In this document: one piece after another, positions 44,446-53,691 of the stretch | Numbering within the stretch: position 1 is the first letter of the stretch | Layout of the letters: the number at the start of each line of letters is the position of its first letter | Assembly (NCBI RefSeq): GCF_008795955.1 | Contig: NZ_VMHN01000003.1 | Span: 237,585-301,584 of the forward strand | Direction: 5' to 3' | Length of the DNA stretch: 64,000 nt | Origin: Marinobacter denitrificans | GTDB taxonomy: Bacteria; Pseudomonadota; Gammaproteobacteria; Pseudomonadales; Oleiphilaceae | The notes under the pieces: model-generated | The model's database searches: none | What the model saw: only the letters and a program-made list of their open reading frames with translations | Told to the model about the DNA's origin: nothing | Position numbers and translations under genes: made by a program

Positions 44446-46000
44446 GAATCTCGGTGCCACTGGATGGCGCCTGGGAGAGCGTTGTTCCGGTGGGCGGGCG
44501 GTGATGAAGGGAATAGATAATCCTGTCCAGTACCGCCTGGCCATTCCAGGCCGGGTCATTATTGACCATGCCGACAATGGCCCAGGTGGTGTCGGTATCG
44601 TCCCGCGTGAAGCCGGCGATAGAACGGACGTTTTCCAGATAACCGGTCTTGATGCGCCCTTTGCCGTCAAGACCTGTGTTTTTGAGGCGCCTGGCCATGG
44701 TGCCATCCATCGCGATCAGTGGCATGGACGCCATGAGGTCGGCGGAAAAATTGCTGTTCCAGGCATGCTGGAGGATCTGAGCACCCTGGCGAGCCGTAAT
44801 GCGGCCGTGACGGGTCAGGCCGGCGCCATTATCAATGACCATGCCTGCGGTATTGACGCCTTTGTCCTGAAGCCACTGGTATATCACACGTATACCGGCC
44901 ACCCGGTCGTCTTCATCTTCGTCCATCCGGTGTTCGGCGCCAATGGTCAGCAACAGCTGGCGGGCCATGACATTGCTGCTCCATTTGTTGATGTCGCGCA
45001 CCATGGTGACCAGGTCGGGCGAGGTGGTTCTCAGTAGCAGCCGGGCGTCTTCCGGTGTGCTGGCCAGCAGGCTCTTGCCGCTGATCTCGATGCCCATATC
45101 CGAGAGCAGTGAGCGTATCAGCGAAGCGGTGTATTGTTCATGGGGCAGCACAGACAGATACGCTGTGGTGCGACAACCCTGGGGTAACTTACCTGTAACC
45201 CGGACGGTGACCCGGTGGTCTTCATGGAACACAGGCTCCCAGTCAAAGTTTCTGCGCGAAGGGCAGGGCCCTTCCGCTGCTGCCGTAACCCGGTTATCGA
45301 TGACAACATCGTTCAGCGACGGGGCGCTCCAGGCCTGGGTGCCGCGCTCATCGGCCCGAACCTGGAAGTGCACCAGGTTGAGGTTGGTGAGGAAGGGTGA
45401 AGGCTGAACCAGAAATGGTGCGTGGGGATTGTCGCCGTTGTCGTCGAACACGGGCAGCCCGCCTGCCAGGCTGAAAACGTCTCCATCCAGCACCAGGTTA
45501 CCGTTAATGGCGCTGATGCCCATGCCACGAAGCTCGTTCAGGGTGCTCCACAGGCGCTCGATGGTGAGTTTCGGATCGCCGCCCATATCAACGTAGAAGT
45601 TGCCGTTGAGCGTGTCGCCTACCAGCTCTCCGTCAGTATAGAAGTTGGTATCCCAGCTATAGGTTGGCCCCAGGGTTTCCAGTGCTGCGTAGGTAGTAAT
45701 CAGCTTGATAATGGAACCGGGGCTCATCAGCGCATCGGCGTTAATGTACTGTTCGATGCCGGGACCATTCAGGGGGATGGCCGCCATGCTCAGCGCGTGC
45801 TCGTCATTCAGCGACTGAAACGCGTAATCCCGTACCTGGCTGCTCCAGGTTTTCTTGGTGCTGGTTTCATCAGCGTAAGCCGTGCTGAACGAGAGCAGGG
45901 CTGCCATCGCAGAAACGAACAGGCGCGGCAGCACTCGACCATGCTGGCAGGCAGTTCCATTATACGACTTGTCAGGATGGCTTCTTGCCTTCAGCAACAT
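44441..46000 (-). CDS. dacB: D-alanyl-D-alanine carboxypeptidase/endopeptidase (PBP4-type)
   Basis: A 519-residue class C low-molecular-mass penicillin-binding protein that trims and cleaves peptidoglycan cross-links in the periplasm. The active-site motifs are SPGSIIK (SxxK), SSN (SxN) and KTG in GRIKTGYL. A signal peptide ends near STAYA. The ATG at 46000 lacks a good ribosome site, and a GTG at 45934 (MLPRLFVSAMAALL...) would give a more typical signal peptide, so the start is uncertain. Confidence 0.9.
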   Translation of the reverse strand: MLLKARSHPDKSYNGTACQHGRVLPRLFVSAMAALLSFSTAYADETSTKKTWSSQVRDYAFQSLNDEHALSMAAIPLNGPGIEQYINADALMSPGSIIKLITTYAALETLGPTYSWDTNFYTDGELVGDTLNGNFYVDMGGDPKLTIERLWSTLNELRGMGISAINGNLVLDGDVFSLAGGLPVFDDNGDNPHAPFLVQPSPFLTNLNLVHFQVRADERGTQAWSAPSLNDVVIDNRVTAAAEGPCPSRRNFDWEPVFHEDHRVTVRVTGKLPQGCRTTAYLSVLPHEQYTASLIRSLLSDMGIEISGKSLLASTPEDARLLLRTTSPDLVTMVRDINKWSSNVMARQLLLTIGAEHRMDEDEDDRVAGIRVIYQWLQDKGVNTAGMVIDNGAGLTRHGRITARQGAQILQHAWNSNFSADLMASMPLIAMDGTMARRLKNTGLDGKGRIKTGYLENVRSIAGFTRDDTDTTWAIVGMVNNDPAWNGQAVLDRIIYSLHHRPPTGTTLSQAPSSGTEIR

Positions 46001-46260
46001 GGTGCAGCGCTCATTGATTCCAGATGCAGTAACGATAGCCCAAAATCGAGGCTCATACTATGTGGAAAGGTTCTACATGACGTTAAAAAATGCCAGTAGT
46101 GTCGTTGTTTATACAGCATTTTTGTTAGCAGATGTAAGTGCTCTATGCTAATCAACAGGTTATCGACAGCGCAACGTGAAGCGTTAAGATACAGACAGAA
46201 CCCTGACCCGCACGGGTGCGTAACAACCGCATGTGGGTAATGAACACCGGAGCGAGAGCC

Positions 46261-47184
46261 ATGGCTATAAAGTTGTCCCGACGACAGTTCCTGGCTGCAC
46301 TGGCGGCCACAGGTCTTTCACTGCGCATGCCGGCGCTGATGGCAGCTTCCGGGGAAAAGGCGATCGCCCGGCCTATTCCCTCTTCGGGAGAGCCTTTACC
46401 CGTTATTGGTATGGGGACCTGGCGCACTTTTAACGTGGGCGGAGATCAGCAGCTTGTGCAGGAGCGTACCGGTGTTCTGAAGCGGTTCTTTGAGCTGGGC
46501 GGTACCCTGGTGGACTCGTCGCCCATGTATGGCTCGGCAGATGAAGTGATGGGGGAAGCACTGGATACCCTCAATGCCCACGACAGGGTATTCGCTGCCA
46601 ACAAGGTCTGGACCCGGGATGGCAACGCCACGCGGGAGCAGGACAGGGCCTCACGACGTAAATGGGGTATCGATCGCTTTGACCTCCAGCAGGTGCACAA
46701 TCTGCTGGCGTGGGAATCCCATCTGGAAACCCTGAAGCAGATGAAAGCGGACGGGGATATCCGCTATCTGGGTATCAGCACCTCTCACGGGCGTCGCCAC
46801 CGGGACCTCGCGACCATCATGGAGCAGGAGCCTCTGGATTTCGTGCAACTGACCTATAATGTGCTGGACCGGGAAGCCGAACAACGGCTCCTGCCGCTGG
46901 CGAAAGAGCGGGGCATTGCCGTTATCGTGAACCGCCCGTTCCAGGGTGGCGGCCTGTTTCGCCGCTACCAGTCCGAGCCATTGCCCGGCTGGGCGGAAGA
47001 GGCTGGTTGTAGCACCTGGGCCGAGTTTTTCCTCAAGTTTATCGTGTCTCATCCCGCGGTCACCTGCGCCATTCCAGCGACAACTCGCGTGGAGCATATG
47101 GAAGAGAACATGGGCGCCCTTTACGGGAGACTTCCGGACGATGAGCAACGTCGGCAAATGGCCGACTATGTGGCGGGGTTATGA
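46261..47184 (+). CDS. Aldo/keto reductase with Tat signal
   Basis: A 307-residue aldo/keto reductase. The N-terminus carries a twin-arginine signal (KLSRRQFLAALAATGLS). The catalytic tetrad residues appear in order: DSSPMYGSADE (Tyr), AANKVWT (Lys), QVHNLLAW (His). ATG 46261 was chosen because the RR motif follows and GGAG precedes it. Export of an NAD(P)H enzyme would be unusual, so its cofactor or function may differ. It overlaps the next gene by 4 bp. Confidence 0.85.
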   Translation: MAIKLSRRQFLAALAATGLSLRMPALMAASGEKAIARPIPSSGEPLPVIGMGTWRTFNVGGDQQLVQERTGVLKRFFELGGTLVDSSPMYGSADEVMGEALDTLNAHDRVFAANKVWTRDGNATREQDRASRRKWGIDRFDLQQVHNLLAWESHLETLKQMKADGDIRYLGISTSHGRRHRDLATIMEQEPLDFVQLTYNVLDREAEQRLLPLAKERGIAVIVNRPFQGGGLFRRYQSEPLPGWAEEAGCSTWAEFFLKFIVSHPAVTCAIPATTRVEHMEENMGALYGRLPDDEQRRQMADYVAGL

Positions 47185-47867
47185 TCGATGGGGACTGGTT
47201 GAGCTATTCACTGTCTGATTTCCTGATGTTCGGGCCGGAGGTGTTTCTCCGGCTCTTCGTTCGTATAAACCAGGATTTCTGGCCCTGGCAGGGCATTGCG
47301 TTGGTCCTGCTGTTGGTGGTGGCCGGGTTGCTGGTGCGGGGTGATACGCTGGCGAAACGCGGCGTGCTGTTGCTGCTTGCGGCAGCCTGGGTGGGCAGCG
47401 GTGCCGGTTTCCTGATGGAGTATTACGGGCCCATCAACACCCCGGCCATCTGGTTTGGCTGGGCTTTCATTCTGCAGGCTGCACTTCTGACGGTCGCGGC
47501 TCTGGTCTGGCCGTGGGATAAAACGACCGCAGGGCTTGCGCGGCGATGGCAGGCCGGCATCGGCTGGCTGGTGATGGCGGCACTGCTACCCCTGCTGGTA
47601 GTGGTCCAGTCGGGAAACTGGCATGCCCTCGCGTTGTTCGGGATAACGCCAGACGTGACCGTCGCCGCCTCCGTACCCTGTCTGCTGCTGTTGCCCAGAC
47701 GGGTTCGCTGGCTGTTTCTGTTGCTGCCGCTGCTCTGGTCGCTGTTCAGCGCCGCGACCCTGTGGACCCTGGGAACACGGCTCATGTTTGTGCTTCCGGC
47801 GGCCACTCTGGTGCTGACGATCGCCTGTTTCCGGTTCAGTCCCAGGCCGGGGAAAAGTCAGGATTAG
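47181..47867 (+). CDS. Multi-pass membrane protein (DUF6064-like)
   Basis: A 228-residue membrane protein with about seven hydrophobic helices. The motif NQDFWPWQGIAL resembles the DUF6064 family, but I am not sure of it. It begins at an ATG that overlaps the aldo/keto reductase TGA, so translation is coupled. It could be a membrane partner of that exported enzyme. The 3' end overlaps the convergent reductase by 32 bp. Confidence 0.7.
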   Translation: MIDGDWLSYSLSDFLMFGPEVFLRLFVRINQDFWPWQGIALVLLLVVAGLLVRGDTLAKRGVLLLLAAAWVGSGAGFLMEYYGPINTPAIWFGWAFILQAALLTVAALVWPWDKTTAGLARRWQAGIGWLVMAALLPLLVVVQSGNWHALALFGITPDVTVAASVPCLLLLPRRVRWLFLLLPLLWSLFSAATLWTLGTRLMFVLPAATLVLTIACFRFSPRPGKSQD

Positions 47868-48645
47868 CAATGCGCTCACCACGGTCCAGCTTGTCTATCG
47901 CGGCAATTTCTTCTGCACTGAGCGTGATGTGGAGCGCGTCCAGGTTGGCTTTCTGGTGCTGGGGACGCGTTGAAGACGGAATGGGTACCACGCCCCTGGA
48001 GGCAACCCAGGCAATGGCGACCTGCGCCGGTGACGCATTGTGTTCGCGGCCAATGCGAATCAGCGTCTCGTCTTCCATCACTTTGCCTACCGCCAAGGGC
48101 ATGTAGCCCGTCACGGTGATGCCCAGTTTACGGGCGTGCTCGACGACCTTGCGATTGGCCAGGAACGGATGCACCTCAACCTGATTGGTGAAAATGGGTG
48201 TTTCCCCCAGGATCTCTTTGGCCTGGTCCATCTGGGCACAGGTGAAGTTCGAGATGCCGATGTGTGTTGTCAGCCCCTCCCGTTGTGCGTCCCGCAAGGC
48301 ACCCAGGTATTCCTCCATGGGGACTTCGTCGTCCGGTGAAGGCCAGTGAATCAGGGTAAGGTCCACGTGGTCCGTCTTCAGCCGTGCCAGGCTGTCGTGC
48401 AGACTGTTGATCAGGTCGCTGTGGCGAAGCTGGTCGTGCCAGATCTTGGTGGTCAGGAAAACTTCGCGGCGAGGGATGCCGCTGGAGGTAATGCCATCGC
48501 CCACTTCGGTTTCGTTTCCATACATCTGGGCAGTATCAATGTGCCGGTAACCGAGTGACAGGGCGCTTTTAACTGCCTCTCTCGCATCGTTGCCCTTCAG
48601 GCGGAATGTGCCCATACCGATTTTCGGAAGTGTGCTGAATGCCAT
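47836..48645 (-). CDS. Aldo/keto reductase (2,5-diketogluconate reductase-like)
   Basis: A 269-residue cytosolic NAD(P)H aldo/keto reductase. Catalytic residues: DTAQMYGNE (Asp/Tyr), TTKIWHD (Lys), LIHWPSP (His); NADP-binding end IPSSTRPQHQKANLDAL. ATG 48645 has a perfect AAGGAGG ribosome site upstream. It overlaps the DUF6064-like gene at the 3' end. Substrate unknown. Confidence 0.9.
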   Translation of the reverse strand: MAFSTLPKIGMGTFRLKGNDAREAVKSALSLGYRHIDTAQMYGNETEVGDGITSSGIPRREVFLTTKIWHDQLRHSDLINSLHDSLARLKTDHVDLTLIHWPSPDDEVPMEEYLGALRDAQREGLTTHIGISNFTCAQMDQAKEILGETPIFTNQVEVHPFLANRKVVEHARKLGITVTGYMPLAVGKVMEDETLIRIGREHNASPAQVAIAWVASRGVVPIPSSTRPQHQKANLDALHITLSAEEIAAIDKLDRGERIANPDFSPAWD

Positions 48646-48768
48646 AGTGTCCTCCTTTGCGAACGCTCTGACTTGTATGTGGTGCTCGCCCGCTGGTTCT
48701 TCAAGTGGCAGGTGGTTATCATACCGGCCCGGAATCAGGGCAAGTCTACGAATCATCGAGGTCAAACC

Positions 48769-49182
48769 ATGCTGACAGGGCAATGCCTTTGTGGCGATAT
48801 CAAACTGGAATACGATGGCCCACTGGGGCCCATAGCCCTGTGCCATTGCAGCCAGTGCCGGCGTGCCCACGGCAGCGCTTTTTCAGCCAGTGCACCGATA
48901 CAGAAAGTCCGTACCCGTTTCCCCGCGGGCGAAGAGCTGATCCGCGAATACGAATCCCGCCCCGGCAAGTATCGGGGCTTTTGCCCCCGTTGCGGCAGCC
49001 AGCTTTACAGCCGGGTGGATGCCATTCCCGGCATCCTGCGCCTGCGGGTTGGCCTGATCAATGAGCCTCTGGGCAAGGGGCCGTCCTCACACGTTTATGT
49101 TGGTTCCAAGTCGGACTGGTTCACTATTACCGACGATGTTCCCCAATTTGATAAAACTGAAAGAGCCTACGATCCAAACTGA
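48769..49182 (+). CDS. GFA-family (glutathione-dependent formaldehyde-activating enzyme-like) protein
   Basis: A 137-residue zinc protein of the GFA/CENP-V family. Cysteines are in CLCGDIKLEY, CHCSQCRRAHG and FCPRCGSQLY, the typical layout. ATG 48769 is used; earlier frame is open but lacks homology. Many relatives have no proven activity on formaldehyde, so the name is only a family label. Confidence 0.88.
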   Translation: MLTGQCLCGDIKLEYDGPLGPIALCHCSQCRRAHGSAFSASAPIQKVRTRFPAGEELIREYESRPGKYRGFCPRCGSQLYSRVDAIPGILRLRVGLINEPLGKGPSSHVYVGSKSDWFTITDDVPQFDKTERAYDPN

Positions 49183-49217
49183 CGGCCCAACTGGCAACCC
49201 GAACGGATAGCGCCTCA

Positions 49218-50342
49218 TCAGTTGGCAGGCACTATCCGGTAAACCTTGCCGTCGGAGTCATCAGTGAGCAGCCAGAGTGCGCCGTCAGGCCCCATGCGCA
49301 CATCGCGGATACGTTCCCCCAGATCTTCCAGCAAATCTTCCTCTTCTGTAACTTCTTCGTTTTCAATGCTCAGGCGCACCAGCTTCTGCATCTTCAGCGC
49401 GCCCACGAACAGGTCGCCCTGCCACTCGGGAAACTCCTCCCCGGTGTAAAAAGCCATGCCGGAAGGAGCGATTGACGGGTCCCAGTAATGGAGTGGATCG
49501 GTGACCCCTTCCATCGTGGTCTTGTCGGAAATGGCAGCTCCGGAATACCCGATACCGTAGGTCACATCCGGCCAGCCGTAGTTGTTCCCCGCACGAATGA
49601 TGTTGATTTCGTCTCCGCCCCTGGGGCCGTGCTCATGGCTCCAGATTTCGCCAGTCTCCGGATGAATGGTCATGCCCTGGATATTGCGATTGCCGTAGGT
49701 AAAAAAGGTGTCGTTTACGGAGGCTTCGCCGGTAAACGGGTTACCGGGAGCCGGCTTTCCATCAACGGTCAGGCGATGCACGCCACCGGCATCGTCATCC
49801 GTCACCTGGGCGCGTTTCTTTTTGCCTCTGTCACCGACGGCTACGTACAGGTTGCCATCGCGGTCGAATTCCATTCGGCCGGCGAAATGGCGGCCGGTAT
49901 TGCCACGGGGCAGGGCTTCAAAAATCACTTCCACGTCGGTTAATTGCCCATCCTTCAGTTTTGCACTTGCAACCCGAGTGGTCATGCCTTCACCGCTCAC
50001 TTCATGGGCATAGCTGAGGAACAGTGTCTGATTGTTCTCGAAATCCGGATGCAGGAGCACGTCCAGCAAGCCGCCTTGCCCGGAAACCACCAGGTCGGGC
50101 ACGCCGCTGATGGCCTCGTCCTGAAGCTCACCGTTCTGGATGTGCCGCAAATGGCCCGCCCGTTCGGTGACCAGTTGGGAGCCATCTGGTAAAAAAGCGA
50201 GGCTCCACGGGTGCTCAAGATTCTGCGCGACGGTTTCGAGACGAAACTTCGCCTTGTCTGAGGAAAATGTCTGTTCGGCTATGGCTATTGCGGAAACCAG
50301 TAAAAGGCTGGTGCCAAAGATCAGGTGTTTACAGGTACGCAT
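49218..50342 (-). CDS. PQQ-dependent soluble aldose sugar dehydrogenase-like protein
   Basis: A 374-residue secreted beta-propeller protein. The signal peptide ends near AIAIA. Motifs: HPWSLAFLPDGSQLVTERAG, FSGRMEF-like FAGRMEFDRDGNLYVAVGDR, GNRNIQGMTIHPETGEIW with EHGPRGGDEIN (PQQ/calcium region). It fits the YliI/Asd group of periplasmic quinoprotein sugar dehydrogenases. PQQ synthesis genes are not in the window. Confidence 0.88.
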   Translation of the reverse strand: MRTCKHLIFGTSLLLVSAIAIAEQTFSSDKAKFRLETVAQNLEHPWSLAFLPDGSQLVTERAGHLRHIQNGELQDEAISGVPDLVVSGQGGLLDVLLHPDFENNQTLFLSYAHEVSGEGMTTRVASAKLKDGQLTDVEVIFEALPRGNTGRHFAGRMEFDRDGNLYVAVGDRGKKKRAQVTDDDAGGVHRLTVDGKPAPGNPFTGEASVNDTFFTYGNRNIQGMTIHPETGEIWSHEHGPRGGDEINIIRAGNNYGWPDVTYGIGYSGAAISDKTTMEGVTDPLHYWDPSIAPSGMAFYTGEEFPEWQGDLFVGALKMQKLVRLSIENEEVTEEEDLLEDLGERIRDVRMGPDGALWLLTDDSDGKVYRIVPAN

Positions 50343-50484
50343 GGGAAACTCCGTTTCTTGCTGCTGTCGGTTGATGCCTGGCTGATTTATGAGGATAGCA
50401 GCTGGAGTGGGGCCACAGAAGAATCCTCTCTGACAGACAGGTAAGAATAAAAAAAAATTCGGAGCATGCTCATTTTCTGTTTCA

Positions 50485-50503
50485 AATAATAATAATTCGC
50501 ATT
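50485..50503 (+). promoter_or_regulatory. Candidate Fur box upstream of the siderophore receptor
   Basis: AATAATAATAATTCGCATT matches the 19-bp Fur consensus at about 12 positions. The segment TAATTCGCATT also occurs in the site upstream of fhuC. It sits 54 bp before the receptor start. Confidence 0.6.
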
Positions 50504-50556
50504 ACTATGTCGTCTATCATTTATAACCTGCCATAAACCCTGAAACGGAGAGTAAG

Positions 50557-52734
50557 ATGTCCCGAATCCCGGACCCCATGTTCCGCCGTAAGGCCCTGGT
50601 CACTGCCATTGCTTGCACCATTCTGCCTGGCATCGCGTTTGCCCAGGACAGCGAACCCACGACCCTGGAAGCCCTCGATGTATCCGCTGACCGCAGCCAG
50701 GTCTCGTCTGAGTCCACGGGCAGTTATACCAGTGGTGCAACCACAACCTCCATGAAGATGGAGCTCGGCCACCGGGAAACACCACAGGCAATAACCGTGG
50801 TGACGCGCGAGCAGATGGACGATTTTGCGCAAAACGATATCAACGATGTGCTGGAGGGAACCACCGGCGTGACCGTGGAATCCGTTGAGACAGATCGCAC
50901 CTACTACACATCCCGCGGTTTCGATATCAACAACTTCCAGTACGATGGCGTCGGCCTGCCGGCGGTATACGACAACGTGCAGGGCGAACTGGATACCGCC
51001 TTCTTTGACAGGGTCGAGGTGGTGCGCGGTGCGAACGGCCTGATGGCCGGTTCCGGTAACCCGGCGGCGACCGTTAACTTCATCCGCAAACGTCCGACGG
51101 CAGATACCAATGCGTCAGTGGCGGTTACCGGTGGCTCCTGGGACAAGAAGCGTATTGTCGGAGATGTATCCGGTGCAGTTTCCGAATCCGGCGCGGTACG
51201 TGGCCGTGTGGTTGCCGGTTACGAAGACAAGGATTCTTACCTGGACCGCTACAGCAACGAAAAGCAGATGTTCTACGGCGTGCTTGAGGCAGATCTCACG
51301 GACACCACACTGCTGACGCTGGGCCACTCCATCCAGACCTCGGACACAGACAGCCCGCTTTGGGGCGCGTTACCACTGTTCTACACCGATGGCACTGCAA
51401 CAGACTTTGCCCGGTCGACCAGCACTGCTTCGGACTGGTCCTACTGGGACAACACCCAGCACAACAGTTTTGTGGAGCTGCAGCAGGAACTGGCTGGCGG
51501 ATGGCGGGCCAAGGGCACCGTATTCCGGCTGGAGAATGACAGTGAATCAGAGCTGTTCTACCAATACGGCACACCGGATTCGCAAACCGGTGACGGGCTG
51601 CTGGCCTACCCGAGTCAGTACGACCTCACCGTAGACCAGTTGGTGGTAGACGCTTACGCGACAGGCCCCTTTGAATTGGTAAATCGGACCCATGAGCTGG
51701 TGTTGGGAGCCTCCTGGTCCCGCTCCGAAACGGTGGACGAGTCCCGCTATGGTCAGGGTATTGGTAACGCGCTGCCACCTCTGAACGAGTGGGATGGCAA
51801 TTATCCACGGCCAACGTTCGATAATGGTGTTGGCGGATCAGACTGGACGGATCGTGAAACCGCAACTTACGCCGCTGCCCGCTGGACCCTGACCGACAGC
51901 CTGACAGCTATTACCGGTGTTCGCCTGACCTGGCTGGACAGTAAAGGCACCAGCTACGGCGCAGAGAAAACCACCAGTTACGATGCGATTGATACGCCCT
52001 ACGCCGGGCTGATCTACGATCTGAACGACAACCATTCTGTGTACGCCAGTTACACTGAAATTTTCACGCCGCAAACCGAGCTGGACATCAACCGCGATCG
52101 CCTGGACCCGATCGATGGCGTGAACTACGAACTGGGCCTCAAGAGCGAATTCCTGAACGACCGGGTGAATACCACGGTCGCGCTTTTCCAGACGGAACAG
52201 CAGAACGTGGCTGATGTTGCCGGAACCTACAGTGGCACTCAGGACCCCTATTACCGCGGCATCGATGGACTTGAAAGCCAGGGTGTTGAACTCGAGTTCG
52301 TGGGCGACGTAACCGACCGAATCCAGCTGTTCGCCGGCTACACCTTTGTGGCCATCGAAGATGCCGATGGCAACTCCGCCAAACCCTTTGTGCCGGAGCA
52401 CCTGGCCCAGCTGCGAGGAACCTGGAAAGTGCCGGGAGTCGAAGGCCTTGAGCTGGGAAGTAAGGTACGCTGGCAGTCGTCCATCAGCCAGGATCAGGGC
52501 GTGGCCACAACCGGGCCGAACGCTGGAGCCAAGATCGTCACCGAGCAGGAAAGCTATGCAGTGGTGGACCTGATGGCCAGCTACGACTTTGCCCGTGACT
52601 GGAACGCTACGCTGAACGTGAACAACGTGACCGACGAGAAATACATCGAAAGCCTCAAGAAGTTTGGCGCTTCTGCCCAGGGTTTCTACGGAGAACCGGC
52701 GAACGCAAGCCTGACAGTCTCCTGGGTCTACTGA
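50557..52734 (+). CDS. TonB-dependent siderophore receptor
   Basis: A 725-residue outer-membrane receptor. Signal peptide about 1-29 (AIACTILPGIAFA); a TonB-box region TLEALDVSA; a plug domain (REQMDDFAQNDINDVLEGTT, YTSRGFDINNFQYDG, VEVVRGANGLMAGSGNPAA) and a beta-barrel ending LTVSWVY. The pattern fits ferric-hydroxamate receptors such as FhuE or FoxA. Strong ribosome site GGAGAGTAAG. It lies opposite the fhuCDB-fhuF operon and is probably regulated by the Fur box above it. Confidence 0.94.
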   Translation: MSRIPDPMFRRKALVTAIACTILPGIAFAQDSEPTTLEALDVSADRSQVSSESTGSYTSGATTTSMKMELGHRETPQAITVVTREQMDDFAQNDINDVLEGTTGVTVESVETDRTYYTSRGFDINNFQYDGVGLPAVYDNVQGELDTAFFDRVEVVRGANGLMAGSGNPAATVNFIRKRPTADTNASVAVTGGSWDKKRIVGDVSGAVSESGAVRGRVVAGYEDKDSYLDRYSNEKQMFYGVLEADLTDTTLLTLGHSIQTSDTDSPLWGALPLFYTDGTATDFARSTSTASDWSYWDNTQHNSFVELQQELAGGWRAKGTVFRLENDSESELFYQYGTPDSQTGDGLLAYPSQYDLTVDQLVVDAYATGPFELVNRTHELVLGASWSRSETVDESRYGQGIGNALPPLNEWDGNYPRPTFDNGVGGSDWTDRETATYAAARWTLTDSLTAITGVRLTWLDSKGTSYGAEKTTSYDAIDTPYAGLIYDLNDNHSVYASYTEIFTPQTELDINRDRLDPIDGVNYELGLKSEFLNDRVNTTVALFQTEQQNVADVAGTYSGTQDPYYRGIDGLESQGVELEFVGDVTDRIQLFAGYTFVAIEDADGNSAKPFVPEHLAQLRGTWKVPGVEGLELGSKVRWQSSISQDQGVATTGPNAGAKIVTEQESYAVVDLMASYDFARDWNATLNVNNVTDEKYIESLKKFGASAQGFYGEPANASLTVSWVY

Positions 52735-52748
52735 TCCAGGCGTGAAGA

Positions 52749-52774
52749 GAGGGCGGGAAATTGCTCCCGTCCTC
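52749..52774. terminator. Hairpin after the siderophore receptor
   Basis: GAGGGCGGGA (52749-52758) pairs with TCCCGTCCTC (52765-52774) with one G-T wobble and a 6-nt loop. No T-run follows. It lies between the receptor and the 36-residue ORF, so it may lower the downstream ORF's expression. Confidence 0.5.
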
Positions 52775-52800
52775 ATTGATGACAAAAGGGAGGAAAAGGA

Positions 52801-52911
52801 ATGACGCCCGAACAGGAAATGCTTGAAGGATTAAAACTGGCCGCAGGCGCTGGTATGGTCATCGGCGTGGTTGCCATTGGCCTGGCGCTGGGCTCGGCTA
52901 TCGGGGTCTGA
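52801..52911 (+). CDS. Predicted 36-residue single-pass membrane protein
   Basis: ATG 52801 is preceded by an excellent ribosome site (GGGAGG at 52787-52792). The peptide has a short acidic start (MTPEQEMLEGLKLAAG) and one 20-residue hydrophobic helix with small-residue motifs (GMVIGVVAIGLALGSAIG). Its stop is exactly adjacent to the stop of the convergent fhuF-like gene. It may regulate the receptor or transport complex; no homologue is recognised. Conservation is needed to confirm it. Confidence 0.55.
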   Translation: MTPEQEMLEGLKLAAGAGMVIGVVAIGLALGSAIGV

Positions 52912-53691
52912 TCAAAGGCTGAGGGCTTCCAGTCGCTCCTTGCGATAGACACCACAGGTACCGCAATAACCACCTTCGGGTAACAGATACTTCAGGCAAC
53001 ATCCTTTCCGCTGTGGAATTGCCGTGGTCTGCCCGCCAAACACCGCCGGAATCCAGTCAATGAACTGGTTGGCGTCATTGTGAAACTCCCCGAGCCAGCG
53101 CTGTGCCAGATCACAGGTTTCAGCAGGCTCTGCCAGGTTCCATACCGCCGAAAACGGCGCCCCCAACCCAAGCCCGACGCTGCTCCAGTAGGCTCCGGGG
53201 CTCACCCCCAGCCGCTGCCTGAACACCGGGTACCAATCCTGTGTCAGTTTCCCGACCGAACGGACAAAGCTCTCCTCATCGACAGCAGGCACACCCGGGG
53301 CCTGGAACCAGCGGGACGGCACCGGTTCCCCATGCTCCACAGGAGCGAGAAAAATGCGCCGGGGATCGGGCAGGGGAGCCTGGCCATCCCGGAACAGCCG
53401 CAGGGTCAGTGGGGCAATCACGTTTAACGCCAGATCCTGCTGAAGCACCGAAACACGGGCCCGGATGGCACGGGAATCGGAAGCTTCCGGGTAATCGGTG
53501 TTGACCTGGTCAATCAGCAGTGTCGGTTGTTCCAGACACTGCGCCAGAGAAAACAGCCCAGGGCGTTCATCGGGACCAGGTTGAAGTGCCTGGGCGAGGA
53601 CGGACTCCCGGTCCAGCCCGGCTGATGCCAGGAGCCGGGCGTAACGCTCGGCCCATGTGCCAGTCAGCCCGGCGTGTTCAGGATCGGCCAT
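52912..53691 (-). CDS. fhuF: FhuF-like siderophore-iron reductase
   Basis: A 259-residue protein. The C-terminal motif KGCCLKYLLPEGGYCGTCGV has the CC-x10-C-x2-C pattern of FhuF, which binds a [2Fe-2S] cluster and reduces ferric siderophores in the cytoplasm. It overlaps the end of fhuB by 14 bp, so it is the last gene of the fhuCDBF operon. Confidence 0.9.
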   Translation of the reverse strand: MADPEHAGLTGTWAERYARLLASAGLDRESVLAQALQPGPDERPGLFSLAQCLEQPTLLIDQVNTDYPEASDSRAIRARVSVLQQDLALNVIAPLTLRLFRDGQAPLPDPRRIFLAPVEHGEPVPSRWFQAPGVPAVDEESFVRSVGKLTQDWYPVFRQRLGVSPGAYWSSVGLGLGAPFSAVWNLAEPAETCDLAQRWLGEFHNDANQFIDWIPAVFGGQTTAIPQRKGCCLKYLLPEGGYCGTCGVYRKERLEALSL

